From: Streptomyces sp. B3I8
GTDB lineage: Bacteria > Actinomycetota > Actinomycetes > Streptomycetales > Streptomycetaceae
Length of the DNA: 64,000 nt
Direction: 5' to 3'
Assembly: GCF_030816915.1 (NCBI RefSeq)
Contig: NZ_JAUSYN010000002.1
Span: 6,585,501 to 6,649,500, forward strand
Shown: positions 17,832-26,403 of the stretch, in pieces
How the letters are laid out: the number at the start of each line of letters is the position of its first letter
Numbering within the stretch: the stretch's first letter is position 1
The notes under the pieces: model-generated
Databases searched by the model: none
Told to the model about the DNA's origin: nothing
The model's input: only the letters and a program-made list of their open reading frames with translations
Program-made: the position numbers and the translations under genes

Positions 17832-18479
17832 ATGGGAGCGGGCGACGCGCCCGGCAGGGCGGGCCGGGATGGCGCAGTCCCTGGCCGCTTGATCGGCGTC
17901 TCCCTGTCGAGCACCGGCCCGCTGCTGCCCCTGTTCGAGCGCAGGCTCGGCTCCGGCACCGTGAGCGCCTCGCTGCTGATCACCGCGTACTTCACCGGTT
18001 CCCTGGCCGCGATGCTCCTGGTGGCCGCGAGTCGCCGGCCGGGCCGCGCACTGCTGCCCTGGGGGATCGGGCTCTACGCGGCCGGCAGTCTCGGGGTGTT
18101 CGCCGCTCACTGGCTGTGGCCCGCCCTTGCAGCGGCCCTGATCGGCGGCTTCGGCTCCGGCACGGTCGTCCTGATCGTCAACAGCGCGTTCGCCCGGCAG
18201 CCGTCCGGCGTGGCGCCGACCAACCTGCTGAACGGCTGCTTTGCCGTGGGGACCGTCGCCGGGCCGTTGGTCGCCGAGCCCTCGTTGGCCCTGGGCAGGC
18301 CCTACGGCTTCCTGCTCGCCGCCCTCGGCGCCGTCCTGTGCCTACGAGTCAGGGCGGTCGCTGACTGGCCCGCGCCGAACCCGGCGAAGGTCGGGGCAAC
18401 GAGGACCGCGCCCGGGCAGGTCCTCGGCTTCCTGTTGCTCCATGGCTGCTACGGCGGGATCGCCGAGCACGCTGGGTAG
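17832..18479 (+). pseudogene. MFS transporter, truncated after about six membrane segments
   Basis: The frame opens 10 nt after the HAD stop (ATG at 17832) and encodes 215 residues with about six hydrophobic segments, among them GVSLSSTGPLLPLF, LITAYFTGSLAAMLLVAA, LLPWGIGLYAAGSLGVFAA and AALIGGFGSGTVVLIVNSAF. Normal major-facilitator proteins have 12 segments and about 400 residues. The frame breaks at HGCYGGIAEHAG, exactly where IS982-type coding begins, so the second half has been lost. Probably the exporter or importer of the 15.3-17.8 kb operon before disruption. Confidence 0.75.
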
Positions 18480-18795
18480 GTGGTCGGCCACGAGGGCTTC
18501 GCTTCCAGGGAGTTCGAGAACGACCTGGCCATGCGCGGGATCGAACTGCTGCGGCCGTCGTTCAAGCGGGAGAAGAAGCGCAGGGCGAGCCTCTCCTCAA
18601 GTCGGTGCGGCAGCTGATCGAGTCTGTAAAGGACACCCTCAAAGGGCAGATGGACTTTGAACAGCACGGCGGAAGCACCTTCGAGGGCGTTGCCGTCTGC
18701 GTCGCTTAGAGAGTTCTCGCGATGGCTCCGCGATCTGGCGAAAGCACAAGACTGGCGCCCCGGTCATGCGGTCGCTTGTCACATTTGATCATTGA
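18480..18795 (+). pseudogene. IS982-family transposase remnant (C-terminal part)
   Basis: Three pieces in different frames match the C-terminal half of IS982 transposases: VVGHEGFASREFENDLAMRG followed by ELLRPSFKREKKRR, then PLLKSVRQLIESVKDTLKGQ with QHGGSTFEGVAVCVA, and finally KHKTGAPVMRSLVTFDH before a TGA at 18793-18795. The N-terminal part and the other end of the element are gone. Its joint with the MFS gene suggests the IS insertion plus a deletion removed the rest of the transporter. Confidence 0.7.
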
Positions 18796-18841
18796 ACGTA
18801 TCGGACTTATTCGTCTAGGGCCTGTGTCGGAAGTGCTCTAA

Positions 18842-19889
18842 CGAGCTCGTGCACGGTAAGCGGTGAGACGTCGAGCCTCTGATCGTCGATCATGGCCATG
18901 TGGTGGGGAGCGCATCTCGTGCAGCGATCATCAGCGATCGGAGGATCACGGGCCTGTCGGCCAACGTGATCGCTGAACTGGTCGCAGAGCTCGGCCTGTT
19001 GTGGCACGAACGGCACCAGGCCGAGCTTGCGTCCCGTCCGCGGAAGCGCGCTGTGGGCGCCGGAGCGAAGCACCGGTTGGTGTTCGTCGACCGGCTTCTG
19101 GCCACGCTCGTGCACCTCCGGCATGCCACCACGCACGACGTGCTCGCCTGCTGGTTCGGTGTCGACCGCTTCACCATCACCCGTGCCATCGGGGAGGTTC
19201 GACCCTTGCTCGCCGAGCGAGGGTGCACCGTCAGCCAGGGTGTGCGGCTGCGGACCCTGGCTGAGATCATCGACCACCTCGGTGCCGACGGGAAGACCGG
19301 GATCATCGACGGCACCGAGATTCGGGTCCGCCGCCCGGCCACCGGACGCAAGGACCGCGACAAGTTCATCTCCGGCAAGAACAAGCAGAACGCGGTCAAG
19401 ACCATGGTCGTCACGGACGGGGACGGCCGCGTGCTCTTCTGCAGCCCGACCAAGCCCGGCAGCTGCGCAGACATCACCCACGCCCGCCAATTAGGGCTGG
19501 TCAGGCTTCTGGCCGACGGACCCGCGGTGGAGATCCTCGCCGACGCCGGCTACCAGGGCCTGGGCGCCCAGACCGGCGGCCGGGTGATCGCGCCACCACA
19601 CCGTAAGTTCAAGAAGAACGCCCCCGACTGGTACGAGGAGATGTACGAGCGCCAGCGCAAGGCGCACTCATCACGGCGTATCCGTGTCGAGCACGGCATC
19701 GCCCATCTCAAGAACTGGCGGGCCCTGGCCCGCCACCTCGGCCGCCGCGAGCACATGAGCGACATCGTCCAAGCCATCGCCGGCTTGCTGTCCCACCAGC
19801 AGACAGCGGACCTGAACCTGACACGACAGATGTGACCACGGGCCACACCGGAGTCCGTGACGTCTCACCGCCTACCGTGCACGAGCTCG
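18842..19889 (+). mobile_element. IS5-group (ISL2-like) element, 1048 bp
   Basis: Terminal inverted repeats of about 31 bp with one mismatch begin CGAGCTCGTGCACGGTAA on the left and CGAGCTCGTGCACGGTAG on the complementary right end. TAA flanks both sides (18839-18841 and 19890-19892), the 3-bp target duplication of this group. The right TAA is also the first bases of the adjacent MITE. Confidence 0.88.
18900..19835 (+). CDS. IS5-group transposase (DDE_4 type)
   Basis: A single intact frame of 311 residues from a GTG at 18900. It has the N-terminal helix-turn-helix-like HATTHDVLACWFGVDRFTITRAIGEV, the first catalytic Asp in TGIIDGTEIRVRRP, the second in VEILADAGYQGL, and the Glu in RRIRVEHGIAHLKNWRALARH. 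All three catalytic residues are present and the inverted repeats are intact, so this copy looks functional. Confidence 0.9.
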   Translation: MVGSASRAAIISDRRITGLSANVIAELVAELGLLWHERHQAELASRPRKRAVGAGAKHRLVFVDRLLATLVHLRHATTHDVLACWFGVDRFTITRAIGEVRPLLAERGCTVSQGVRLRTLAEIIDHLGADGKTGIIDGTEIRVRRPATGRKDRDKFISGKNKQNAVKTMVVTDGDGRVLFCSPTKPGSCADITHARQLGLVRLLADGPAVEILADAGYQGLGAQTGGRVIAPPHRKFKKNAPDWYEEMYERQRKAHSSRRIRVEHGIAHLKNWRALARHLGRREHMSDIVQAIAGLLSHQQTADLNLTRQM

Positions 19890-19891
19890 TA

Positions 19892-20053
19892 AGGGCTGTC
19901 CCGTAATCCCCGGCGGGCGCGCGACGACAGCTACGGCACCTCGCCGCGTTGTCGGGACGTCCGCATACATCCAGTATTCGGACGTCCCTCCGCCTTGCGA
20001 TACACCGCATCTGACGCCGCGCGCTGATCCACCGGGGATTACGGGACAGCCCT
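19892..20053. mobile_element. 162-bp MITE, copy 1
   Basis: A non-coding element with terminal inverted repeats AGGGCTGTCCCGTAATCCCC at the left and its complement at the right end, flanked by TA on both sides (19890-19891 and 20054-20055). An internal inverted repeat (around 19956-19992, GGACGTCCGCATAC and its near-complement) can form a hairpin. A second copy of the same length is at 63672-63833. It encodes nothing and must be moved by a transposase in trans. It ends 13 bp before the next gene. Confidence 0.85.
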
Positions 20054-20066
20054 TAGGCTGGCTGAC

Positions 20067-20588
20067 GTGGCTGGGCGGGGGCGGAGTTATCGATATGTCG
20101 GACCGGTCGAGCTGAAGGCCGCGGTACGGCCTGGTGACGGCGGGCGCCGTATCGGCTCGGCGGCTGACTTCGACGGCTGGACCATGGAGCAATCGGCGGC
20201 CGAGCTGGCCGAACCGTTCACCTTCGTGGTCGGCGTGGACGGTGTGCTTCGGCTGGCGCCGCGCCGGAGCGAGCACGTGGCCTGTGCCGGCGGAGACATG
20301 GTCTTGAGCGCTGGTGAGATCAGCTTCATGCGCGAGGCAGACCGGTGGACCGTGAGCGAGGTCAGCAACCAGTCCACCGGCTACTGCCCAGATGTCACCT
20401 CCTGGGCGGAAGTCGCCCGCGCCCTGGACGCTGCAGAGCTCCGGCGGCCATCCGGCTTCACCCACGAGGTGGTGTTCCGGCGATGCCTCGACTGTCAGGA
20501 GCGCAACATCGTCCGTGAGGACGACTTCGTCTGCGTCTTCTGCGGCAGCGATCTGCCCGCGGCATGGAACGTGGATCCCACCACGTGA
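20067..20588 (+). CDS. Hypothetical protein with C-terminal zinc-ribbon motif
   Basis: A 173-residue protein not assigned to any characterised family. The C-terminal 45 residues hold two Cys pairs (FRRCLDCQERNIV and FVCVFCGSDLP), a CX2C-X(16-17)-CX2C zinc ribbon. The central part is acidic and probably soluble. The start is a GTG at 20067, only 13 bp after the MITE, without a good ribosome binding site, so the MITE may have displaced the native leader. The stop codon (20586-20588) overlaps the end of the following insertion sequence, so the last residues could also be altered. Confidence 0.6.
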   Translation: MAGRGRSYRYVGPVELKAAVRPGDGGRRIGSAADFDGWTMEQSAAELAEPFTFVVGVDGVLRLAPRRSEHVACAGGDMVLSAGEISFMREADRWTVSEVSNQSTGYCPDVTSWAEVARALDAAELRRPSGFTHEVVFRRCLDCQERNIVREDDFVCVFCGSDLPAAWNVDPTT

Positions 20589-21496
20589 CAACCCATGGTC
20601 ACAACCACGCGCTGATGGCCGCAACCAGCACGGTCGCCTCGTAGCGGACGGCGAGCTTGTCGTATCGCGTGGCGACAGCACGGTGTCTCTTGAGACGGTT
20701 GATCCCACACTCGACCGCATGGCGCTGGCGGTAGTCGACCGGGTCGAAGCGCGGCGGTCGGCCACCGCGGGAGCCGAGCTTCTGGCGGTTGCGGGCCTGG
20801 TCGGCCTTGTCCGGGATGGTGCAGCGGATCCCGCGGCGGCGCAGGTAGGCGCGGTTCCTGCGGGAGGCGTACGCCTTGTCAGCCCGCACCCGATCGGGAC
20901 GAACGCGTGGCCGACCCGGCCCGAGGCGGGGCACGCGAACCTTCTGCAGCACCGGTTCGAACTGCGGTGAGTCTCCACGCTGTCCTGCCGTCACCACGAT
21001 CGACAGGGGCTTCTGACCCTGTTCGACGGCCAAGTGCAGTTTGGTGGTGAACCCGCCGCGCGAGCGTCCCAGCCCGTGATCACGAGGCTCGGTGAACACG
21101 CCACCCGGCGGTTCCTTCTGCAGATCACCCTGCTTGCGAGCCCCGGCCTCATGCTGGTGGGCGCGGCAGACCGTGGAGTCGACGCTGAGGTCCCACGTGA
21201 TTGCGCCCTTCGCATCAGCCAGGGACTGGAGGCGGGTGAGGATGCGGTGCCAGGTGCCGTTCCGCTGCCATCGACGGAAGAGGTCGTAGACCCGGTTCCA
21301 GGGCCCGTATTCGACAGGGATGTCCCGCCACGGAACACCGGTCCGGACCTGGAACCGGTATGCCGTTGATCAGCTGCCGCCGAGGCCAGGCAGGCGGTCG
21401 CCCCGACTTCGTCCCCTTCGGCAACAACGGCCCCAGCACCGCCCACTGCTCGTCCGTGAGATCTCCCCGACCCATGAACCGTGATCATTCACAGTC
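20587..21496 (-). mobile_element. IS5-family element, about 910 bp, inactive copy
   Basis: Bounded by weak inverted repeats: the left end reads GACAACCCATGGTCAC and the complement of the right end GACTGTGAATGATCAC. Exact ends are uncertain because the repeats match at only about 10 of 18 positions and no clear target duplication is seen. Contains a frameshifted transposase. Confidence 0.6.
20599..21475 (-). pseudogene. IS5-family transposase with one-base frameshift
   Basis: It begins with the ATG at 21473-21475 (MGRGDLTDEQWAVLGPLLPKG). After RRQLINGI, near 21361, one extra base breaks the frame. The correct frame resumes with [19 protein letters not shown] and runs uninterrupted through [39 protein letters not shown] and [22 protein letters not shown] to the stop at 20599. 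The three catalytic residues are still encoded, but a full-length protein cannot be made without a shift at a place that is not slippery. Confidence 0.8.
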
Positions 21497-21521
21497 CCAA
21501 AATCCACTTTCGATACACGGC

Positions 21522-22424
21522 CTAGCGGGGACGGGGACGGGCGCCGGCCGACCACAGGTCCTTCAGCGATTCCTGGAGCGAGTGGGACGGCCGCCAGCCG
21601 AGGTGCTTGGCGGCGGCGGAGATGTCGGAGCATTGCCAAGGGACCTGCCCCGACCGGGCTGAACCGGCACCCTGCTCCTCGATCGTGCCGCGGAAGCCGG
21701 CGGTGTCCGCGAGTAACCGCACCAGACGGCGCACCGGGACGGCGTCTCCGCCGCCGATGTTGAGCACGTCCGGCAGCGGTCCTGGCACGGTCACTGCCCG
21801 TTCGGTGGCGTGCGCCACGTCACGGGCGTCGACGAAGTCCCGGTGCGCAGTCAGGTCGCCGAGCCGCAGCACCGCGTCGGGGCCGGTCCCTGCCTCACGC
21901 ATCAGCGCGGTGACCCGACCGGGCAGGCCGGCGGCCGGCGCGCCGGACCCCACCGGATTGCCGATCCGCAGCACTACTGCGTCCAGCCCCGAGGCAGTCA
22001 CCGCGACGGTGCCGGCCAGTTTTGTTGCCCCGTACACGGTCACGGGGCTCGTGGCTGCCGACTCGGTGGTGCGGACCTCCGGGATGCCGGGACCGTACTC
22101 GGCGGCCGAACCCAGGTGGACCAGCCGGGTCGAGGGACAGGCCTGGGACAGCGCCGCGCAGAGCACGGCAGGACCGCGGGCGTTGACCTCCACCAGCGTT
22201 ACCGGGTCGCCGTCGACTGCGCCAGCGCAGTTGACCACGGCGTCAGGCGCCACCATGGCGAGCACCTCGGCCAGATGGTGGGCGGAGTCGGCCGTCAAGT
22301 CGACGGGCACCTCGGCGACCGGTGAACGGCCGCCGCCAAGGACCTGCGTGCCAGGCAGCGCGGCGAGCCGCCGGGCGATGTGGGCTCCCAGGTAACCGGT
22401 GTGGCCCAGGACGAGGATGCGCAT
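21522..22424 (-). CDS. NAD-dependent sugar epimerase/reductase (RmlD-like)
   Basis: A 300-residue short-chain-dehydrogenase-fold enzyme: NAD motif LVLGHTGYLGAHIARRLA, the conserved PDAVVNCAGAVDGDP, catalytic YGATK (VTVYGATKLAGTVAV), RIGNPVGSGAPA and HRDFVDARDVAHATE. The overall layout fits NDP-4-keto-sugar reductases or epimerases. It is last in the long minus-strand cluster, seven nt downstream of the nucleotidyltransferase stop, so it is probably co-transcribed with it. The IS5 remnant begins 26 bp beyond its stop. The exact sugar is unknown; reduction of a 4-keto intermediate is the most likely reaction. Confidence 0.82.
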   Translation of the reverse strand: MRILVLGHTGYLGAHIARRLAALPGTQVLGGGRSPVAEVPVDLTADSAHHLAEVLAMVAPDAVVNCAGAVDGDPVTLVEVNARGPAVLCAALSQACPSTRLVHLGSAAEYGPGIPEVRTTESAATSPVTVYGATKLAGTVAVTASGLDAVVLRIGNPVGSGAPAAGLPGRVTALMREAGTGPDAVLRLGDLTAHRDFVDARDVAHATERAVTVPGPLPDVLNIGGGDAVPVRRLVRLLADTAGFRGTIEEQGAGSARSGQVPWQCSDISAAAKHLGWRPSHSLQESLKDLWSAGARPRPR

Positions 22425-22431
22425 ACTCCGG

Positions 22432-23160
22432 TCAGGTTTCTCTGAGCAGCAGGGCCTTACGGCTGGTGAACTCCGCATTGGCTTGGTCGTAGTCGTCGGG
22501 GCGTCCGATGTCCAGCCAGTACCCCTCGAACTCGTACGCATCCGGCGGCTCGCCGGCCTTGAGTAGGTCCAGGACCAATTCGTCCAAGCCCAGGGGGAGT
22601 CCGACGGTGTACCCGTCGAGCGTGGCCCGGGACAGTCCGTACACCCCCATGGAGACGCGACAGTTCAGGCTGGGCTTCTCAGCGAAGCCGACTACCTTGC
22701 TGTCGGCGGTGGTCAGCACACCGAAGTCGACGTGCACCGTCCGGGCGTAGGTGGCGATGGTCAGTGGAGCTTCAGAGTCCCGGTGCCGAGCGAGGACGTC
22801 GGCAAAGTTCAGGTCGGTGAGGATATCGCCGTTCATCACCAGAAAATGCTCCGGCAGCCGCTCCCGCATGCTGACCAGTGGCCCCATGGTGCCCAGCGGG
22901 CTCTCCTCGGTGGAGTAGTCGATCTCCAGGCCCCACTGGGAGCCGTCGCCGACGTAGGCGCGGATGATCTCGCCGAGGTGGCCTATCGCGATGGTGCAGT
23001 CGGTGAAGCCGAATGTGGCGAGCTGGCGAAGGACGATCTCCAAGATGGCATGTTGGTCGCCGATGGGTACGAGCGGCTTGGGGAGCGCGGTGGTATACGG
23101 ACGCAGCCGGACTCCCTTGCCACCGGCCAGAATTACTGCGTGCAAGGTCTTCCCCCTCAT
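22432..23160 (-). CDS. Sugar-1-phosphate nucleotidyltransferase
   Basis: Activates a sugar-1-phosphate to an NDP-sugar. The 242-residue protein shows the nucleotidyltransferase signature VILAGGKGVRLRPYT with PKPLVPIG, the metal-binding Asp in FLVMNGDILTDL, the FAEKPS loop and YWLDIGRPDDYDQANAEF at the C-terminus. It lacks the left-handed-helix acyltransferase domain of GlmU and is shorter than RmlA, closer in size to HddC or mannose-1-phosphate guanylyltransferase-like enzymes. The nucleotide and sugar are not deducible. It lies 20 nt downstream of the dehydratase gene stop and just upstream of the RmlD-like gene. Confidence 0.88.
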   Translation of the reverse strand: MRGKTLHAVILAGGKGVRLRPYTTALPKPLVPIGDQHAILEIVLRQLATFGFTDCTIAIGHLGEIIRAYVGDGSQWGLEIDYSTEESPLGTMGPLVSMRERLPEHFLVMNGDILTDLNFADVLARHRDSEAPLTIATYARTVHVDFGVLTTADSKVVGFAEKPSLNCRVSMGVYGLSRATLDGYTVGLPLGLDELVLDLLKAGEPPDAYEFEGYWLDIGRPDDYDQANAEFTSRKALLLRET

Positions 23161-23180
23161 CGGTGGATGTGCCGGTGCGG

Positions 23181-24182
23181 TCAGATGTTGTAGATGCCGG
23201 TCTTGTAACGGGCGAGGTTGACCGGGTCGCGAAAGAATTCGACGGTGGCCGCGAGCCCCTGCTCCAGGTCGTGCGACGGACTCCAGCCGGTAGCGTTGCG
23301 GAGTCGGCTCGAGTCCGCGACCAGCCGTACCACCTCGGAGTTCGTGGGCCGTAGCCGTTGCGCGTCTTCCCGTACGTGCAGCGAGGTGTCCATCACCTTA
23401 CCGATGAGCGCCACAAGGTCGCCGATGGAGATTTCCCCGCCAGTACCGGCGTTGAACGTCCGCCCCACCACCTGCCCGGCGGGCGCTGTACCGACGGCCA
23501 GGAACGCCTGCGCGGTGTCCTTGACGAAGGTGAAGTCCCGGGTGGGCCTGAGGGTTCCCAGTGTGATGGTCCGCTTCCCGGCAGCGACCTGACCGATGAC
23601 GGTAGGGATCACCGCCCGCATCGACTGCCGGGGACCGAAGGTGTTGAACGGCCGCAACGTCACCACCGGGGTTTCGAAACTGGCGTGGTAGCTGTCGGCC
23701 AGACAATCTGCACCCGCCTTCGACGCGGCGTACGGCGACTGGGTGTTGATCGGGTGGACCTCGGTGATCGGCACGATCTGTGCGCTGCCATACGTCTCGC
23801 TGGTGGAGGTGTGCACAAGCCGGGGCGTGCCTGCAGCCCGCACTGCCTCCAGCACGTTGAGCGTGCCGGTGACGTTGGTGTCCACGTAACTGTGCGGCGC
23901 CCGGTAGGAATAGGGAATCGCGACCAGCGCCGCGAGGTGGTAGACACAGCTAGCGCCCTTGACGAGGTGTCGAACAGAACTGGGGTCCCGGACGTCGCCG
24001 AGGACGACCTCCACCTGCTCCAGCACATCAGGGTGTAGTGCCTCCAGCCAGCCGTAGGAGGAGAAGGGGTTGTACTGAGCCATGGCTCTCACCCGGTACC
24101 CCGAGGCGACGAGGGCCTCGGTGAGGTGGGAGCCGATGAATCCGTCGGCTCCGGTCACGGCGGCGAGTGGGATGGAAGTCAC
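23181..24182 (-). CDS. NDP-sugar 4,6-dehydratase (LegB-like)
   Basis: A 333-residue extended SDR, probably converting an NDP-hexose or NDP-HexNAc to its 4-keto-6-deoxy form. Seen are the NAD motif VTGADGFIGSHLTEAL, the catalytic Thr in LVHTSTSETYGSA (Thr plus Asp/Glu pair of 4,6-dehydratases), YxxxK as YAASK, and RPFNTFGPRQSMRAVIPTVIGQ with the GTLRPTRDFTFVKDTA segment that is strongly like UDP-GlcNAc 4,6-dehydratase LegB. The start is the GTG at 24180-24182 after GGAAGGA. It lies upstream of the nucleotidyltransferase in the same direction. Confidence 0.85.
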   Translation of the reverse strand: MTSIPLAAVTGADGFIGSHLTEALVASGYRVRAMAQYNPFSSYGWLEALHPDVLEQVEVVLGDVRDPSSVRHLVKGASCVYHLAALVAIPYSYRAPHSYVDTNVTGTLNVLEAVRAAGTPRLVHTSTSETYGSAQIVPITEVHPINTQSPYAASKAGADCLADSYHASFETPVVTLRPFNTFGPRQSMRAVIPTVIGQVAAGKRTITLGTLRPTRDFTFVKDTAQAFLAVGTAPAGQVVGRTFNAGTGGEISIGDLVALIGKVMDTSLHVREDAQRLRPTNSEVVRLVADSSRLRNATGWSPSHDLEQGLAATVEFFRDPVNLARYKTGIYNI

Positions 24183-24334
24183 GCGGAGTCCTTCCAGTGG
24201 ACGATGACGATACGGAGAGGGCGACCCGCTGGGAGCGGTGTGGGCGCTTCCGTCGCGTTGGTGGGTCCGTAGCTTTGTGACCGGTCGAAAGAACACTTGC
24301 GCGCGGCCACGGACATCGTGCTTCCGGTGGAGTC

Positions 24335-25198
24335 CTACCGACGCGTCGGTCCACCATCCGCTGCGGGTAGGTCGGTGAACCGTCCCAGACGCAAGCCAAG
24401 TCGCCGCAGCGTCTCACGCAGGGCAGCGGAGGTGAGCCCGGCGAGCTCTGCCTCCCATTGGTAACCCCATGCGTAGCGGATCCGGTCGCTGGCCGTGGGC
24501 TCTCCGGGGTGGAAGTTGACTTCGAAAGCGCGGGCCGGCCCGCGGGCCAAACGCTCGACGAGGCGCTGCGTCCTCGACAGCGTGAGTGAACCGGCCTCGT
24601 CGAGCCCGCCGTAACCCTCGGGAAAGTCCAGCCCGGCGGACCGGAGACGGGTCGCCAGCGACCGACTCCAGTGACGGACCACTATGCCTCGTGGGCCGGG
24701 CGCGGTACTCGTCGGCACTCGCACCGCAGGGATTCCCCACTTGGTGGCAAGCTCCGCCACAATCCGCCCGATGGGCGGGTAGAGGTGCAGGTGCTGGTGT
24801 GTGTCGACGTGCCCGAGCGGCAGCCCGAGGTCCCGGACGAGCCGTTCGAGTTGCGCGCCGAACTCGCGCCGGACATCAGCCATGTCGACGCGTCCTGCCA
24901 TCGCCGCGGTCGTGAACGACCGCCACCCGGGCTTGAACGCGCCGTGGCCGTCGACCAGTGTGGGAATCTCTCGCGCAGTGAGCAACGGAGGGTCCTCACC
25001 GACCACGGCCAGATGCGCGCCGACTCCGAGGCCCGGGCGATCCCTCAGCCCAGCAACGGCACGATCCACTGCGGGACCGACGGCGAGCACCGAGACGCTA
25101 CTGATCAGCCCGGTGTCGTGAGCGCGGAGGACACCTCGTGAGATGCCATCGCTCAAACCGTAGTCGTCGGCGTTGAGGATGAGTAATCGGGCAGTCAC
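24335..25198 (-). CDS. YdjC/ChbG-family carbohydrate deacetylase
   Basis: A 287-residue member of the YdjC (ChbG/HpnK) family, metal-dependent deacetylases of N-acetyl sugars. The metal site is visible as NADDYGLS near the N-terminus (Asp) and GHVDTHQHLHLYPP (His-x-x-x-His). VNFHPGEPT carries a further conserved His. The GTG start overlaps the stop of the glycosyltransferase gene by GTGA, implying that removal of an N-acetyl group follows or accompanies glycosyl transfer. Related enzymes act on N-acetyl-pseudosugars in antibiotic pathways (family knowledge); the substrate here is unknown. Confidence 0.85.
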   Translation of the reverse strand: MTARLLILNADDYGLSDGISRGVLRAHDTGLISSVSVLAVGPAVDRAVAGLRDRPGLGVGAHLAVVGEDPPLLTAREIPTLVDGHGAFKPGWRSFTTAAMAGRVDMADVRREFGAQLERLVRDLGLPLGHVDTHQHLHLYPPIGRIVAELATKWGIPAVRVPTSTAPGPRGIVVRHWSRSLATRLRSAGLDFPEGYGGLDEAGSLTLSRTQRLVERLARGPARAFEVNFHPGEPTASDRIRYAWGYQWEAELAGLTSAALRETLRRLGLRLGRFTDLPAADGGPTRR

Positions 25199-26403
25199 CG
25201 GACGGGTCCCCCGTTTCCCTCACCAGCAGGCCGAGCGAACACCCATTGCTGCATCAGCGTAAAACGCAGCAGGGACGCAAGGGCGTCACCAGCGAGCAGC
25301 ACGCACAACTCCACGGCCCTACTGGCATGCGGGCCGAGGGCGAGCAGACTCGCGCTGACACACAGGAGACTGATGAGGAATGCGACGGCGCCTTTTGCCT
25401 GGTGCCGGAACATGTCGTGACGGGTCTGCACCCCGAAAGTGATTCGCCTGTTCGCCGCAGTGTTGAGCACGGTGGCGAGCAGGAGCCCCAGTCCGTTCGC
25501 CGGCAGCGCTGGCATCATCGTTCTGAACCCGAGGTAGAGCAGGACGTGCAGGACTCCGGTCACTGCACCGACCGCCGCGAAGCGCAGGAACCGGTGCACT
25601 GGCCCGGCGAGTAGTTTCGGGCGCTGCAGATGCGGTGGCAACGGTCTGATCAGCGACCCGCGCATTCTACGGCCGGCCACGCGAACGACACCGCGCAGCA
25701 TGTCCCAGACCGTGCGTCTGATGTCGACCGAGGTCTCGGGGTCGTCGAGGCAGTCGACCGGGACCTCGTGTATGCGCATCCCCTGGCGCTGCGCCACACA
25801 GAGCAGTTCCGTGTCGAAGAACCACTTGTCGTCGTGGACCGTCGGCAGAAGAGCCTGCACTACCTCTCGCCGCCCCGCTTTGAAGCCGCATTGGGCGTCG
25901 GAGAAGTTTACTCCGAGTACGATGCGCAGGATCAGGTTGTAGGTGCGCGAGAGTACGGAGCGCAGCAGAGACCTTCGCACGCTTGCACCCCGGGCGTGCC
26001 GGGTGCCGATCGCCAGGTCACTGTGGCCCGAGGCCAGCGGTGCGACGAGGGGCAGGAACCCATTGAGGTCGATCGACAGATCCGCATCCATGTAGCTGAC
26101 CACGTCGGCCCTGCTCTCGGCCCACACGTGCCGCAACGCCAGACCGCGTCCACGTCCGTCGAGACTGACGAATTCCACTTCGGGGAACCGTCGGGCCAGG
26201 GCCGCACCGACATCGCGAGTCGAGTCGACGCTGCCGCTTTCTGCGATGGTGATGAGGAATGGGTAGGGGAAGTTCTGGACGAGGTAGTCGTGCAGGCGGT
26301 GGATACTTGAGGGAAGCATCTTCGCTTCATTGCGCACCGGTATGACAATCTCGGTCAGGGGCGCCTGCGTCGCCTTGGCCGGTTCCTTGGCAGTCGTAGT
26401 CAT
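25195..26403 (-). CDS. Fusion of GT2 glycosyltransferase and GtrA-like membrane domain
   Basis: A 402-residue two-domain protein. The first 230 residues are a family 2 glycosyltransferase of the dolichol-phosphate-mannose-synthase type (TEIVIPVRNEAKMLPSSI, SGSVDSTRDVGAALA, the DxD motif in VVSYMDADLSID, DAQCGFKAGRR). Residues about 275-395 hold four hydrophobic segments of the GtrA family (FLRFAAVGAVTGVLHVLLYLG, NGLGLLLATVLNTAANRRITF, GAVAFLISLLCVSASLLAL, ELCVLLAGDALASLLRFTLMQ). Such fusions make polyprenyl-phosphate sugars and move them across the membrane. The ATG at 26401-26403 begins MTTTAKEPAKA; a longer upstream frame looks non-coding. Confidence 0.88.
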   Translation of the reverse strand: MTTTAKEPAKATQAPLTEIVIPVRNEAKMLPSSIHRLHDYLVQNFPYPFLITIAESGSVDSTRDVGAALARRFPEVEFVSLDGRGRGLALRHVWAESRADVVSYMDADLSIDLNGFLPLVAPLASGHSDLAIGTRHARGASVRRSLLRSVLSRTYNLILRIVLGVNFSDAQCGFKAGRREVVQALLPTVHDDKWFFDTELLCVAQRQGMRIHEVPVDCLDDPETSVDIRRTVWDMLRGVVRVAGRRMRGSLIRPLPPHLQRPKLLAGPVHRFLRFAAVGAVTGVLHVLLYLGFRTMMPALPANGLGLLLATVLNTAANRRITFGVQTRHDMFRHQAKGAVAFLISLLCVSASLLALGPHASRAVELCVLLAGDALASLLRFTLMQQWVFARPAGEGNGGPVR

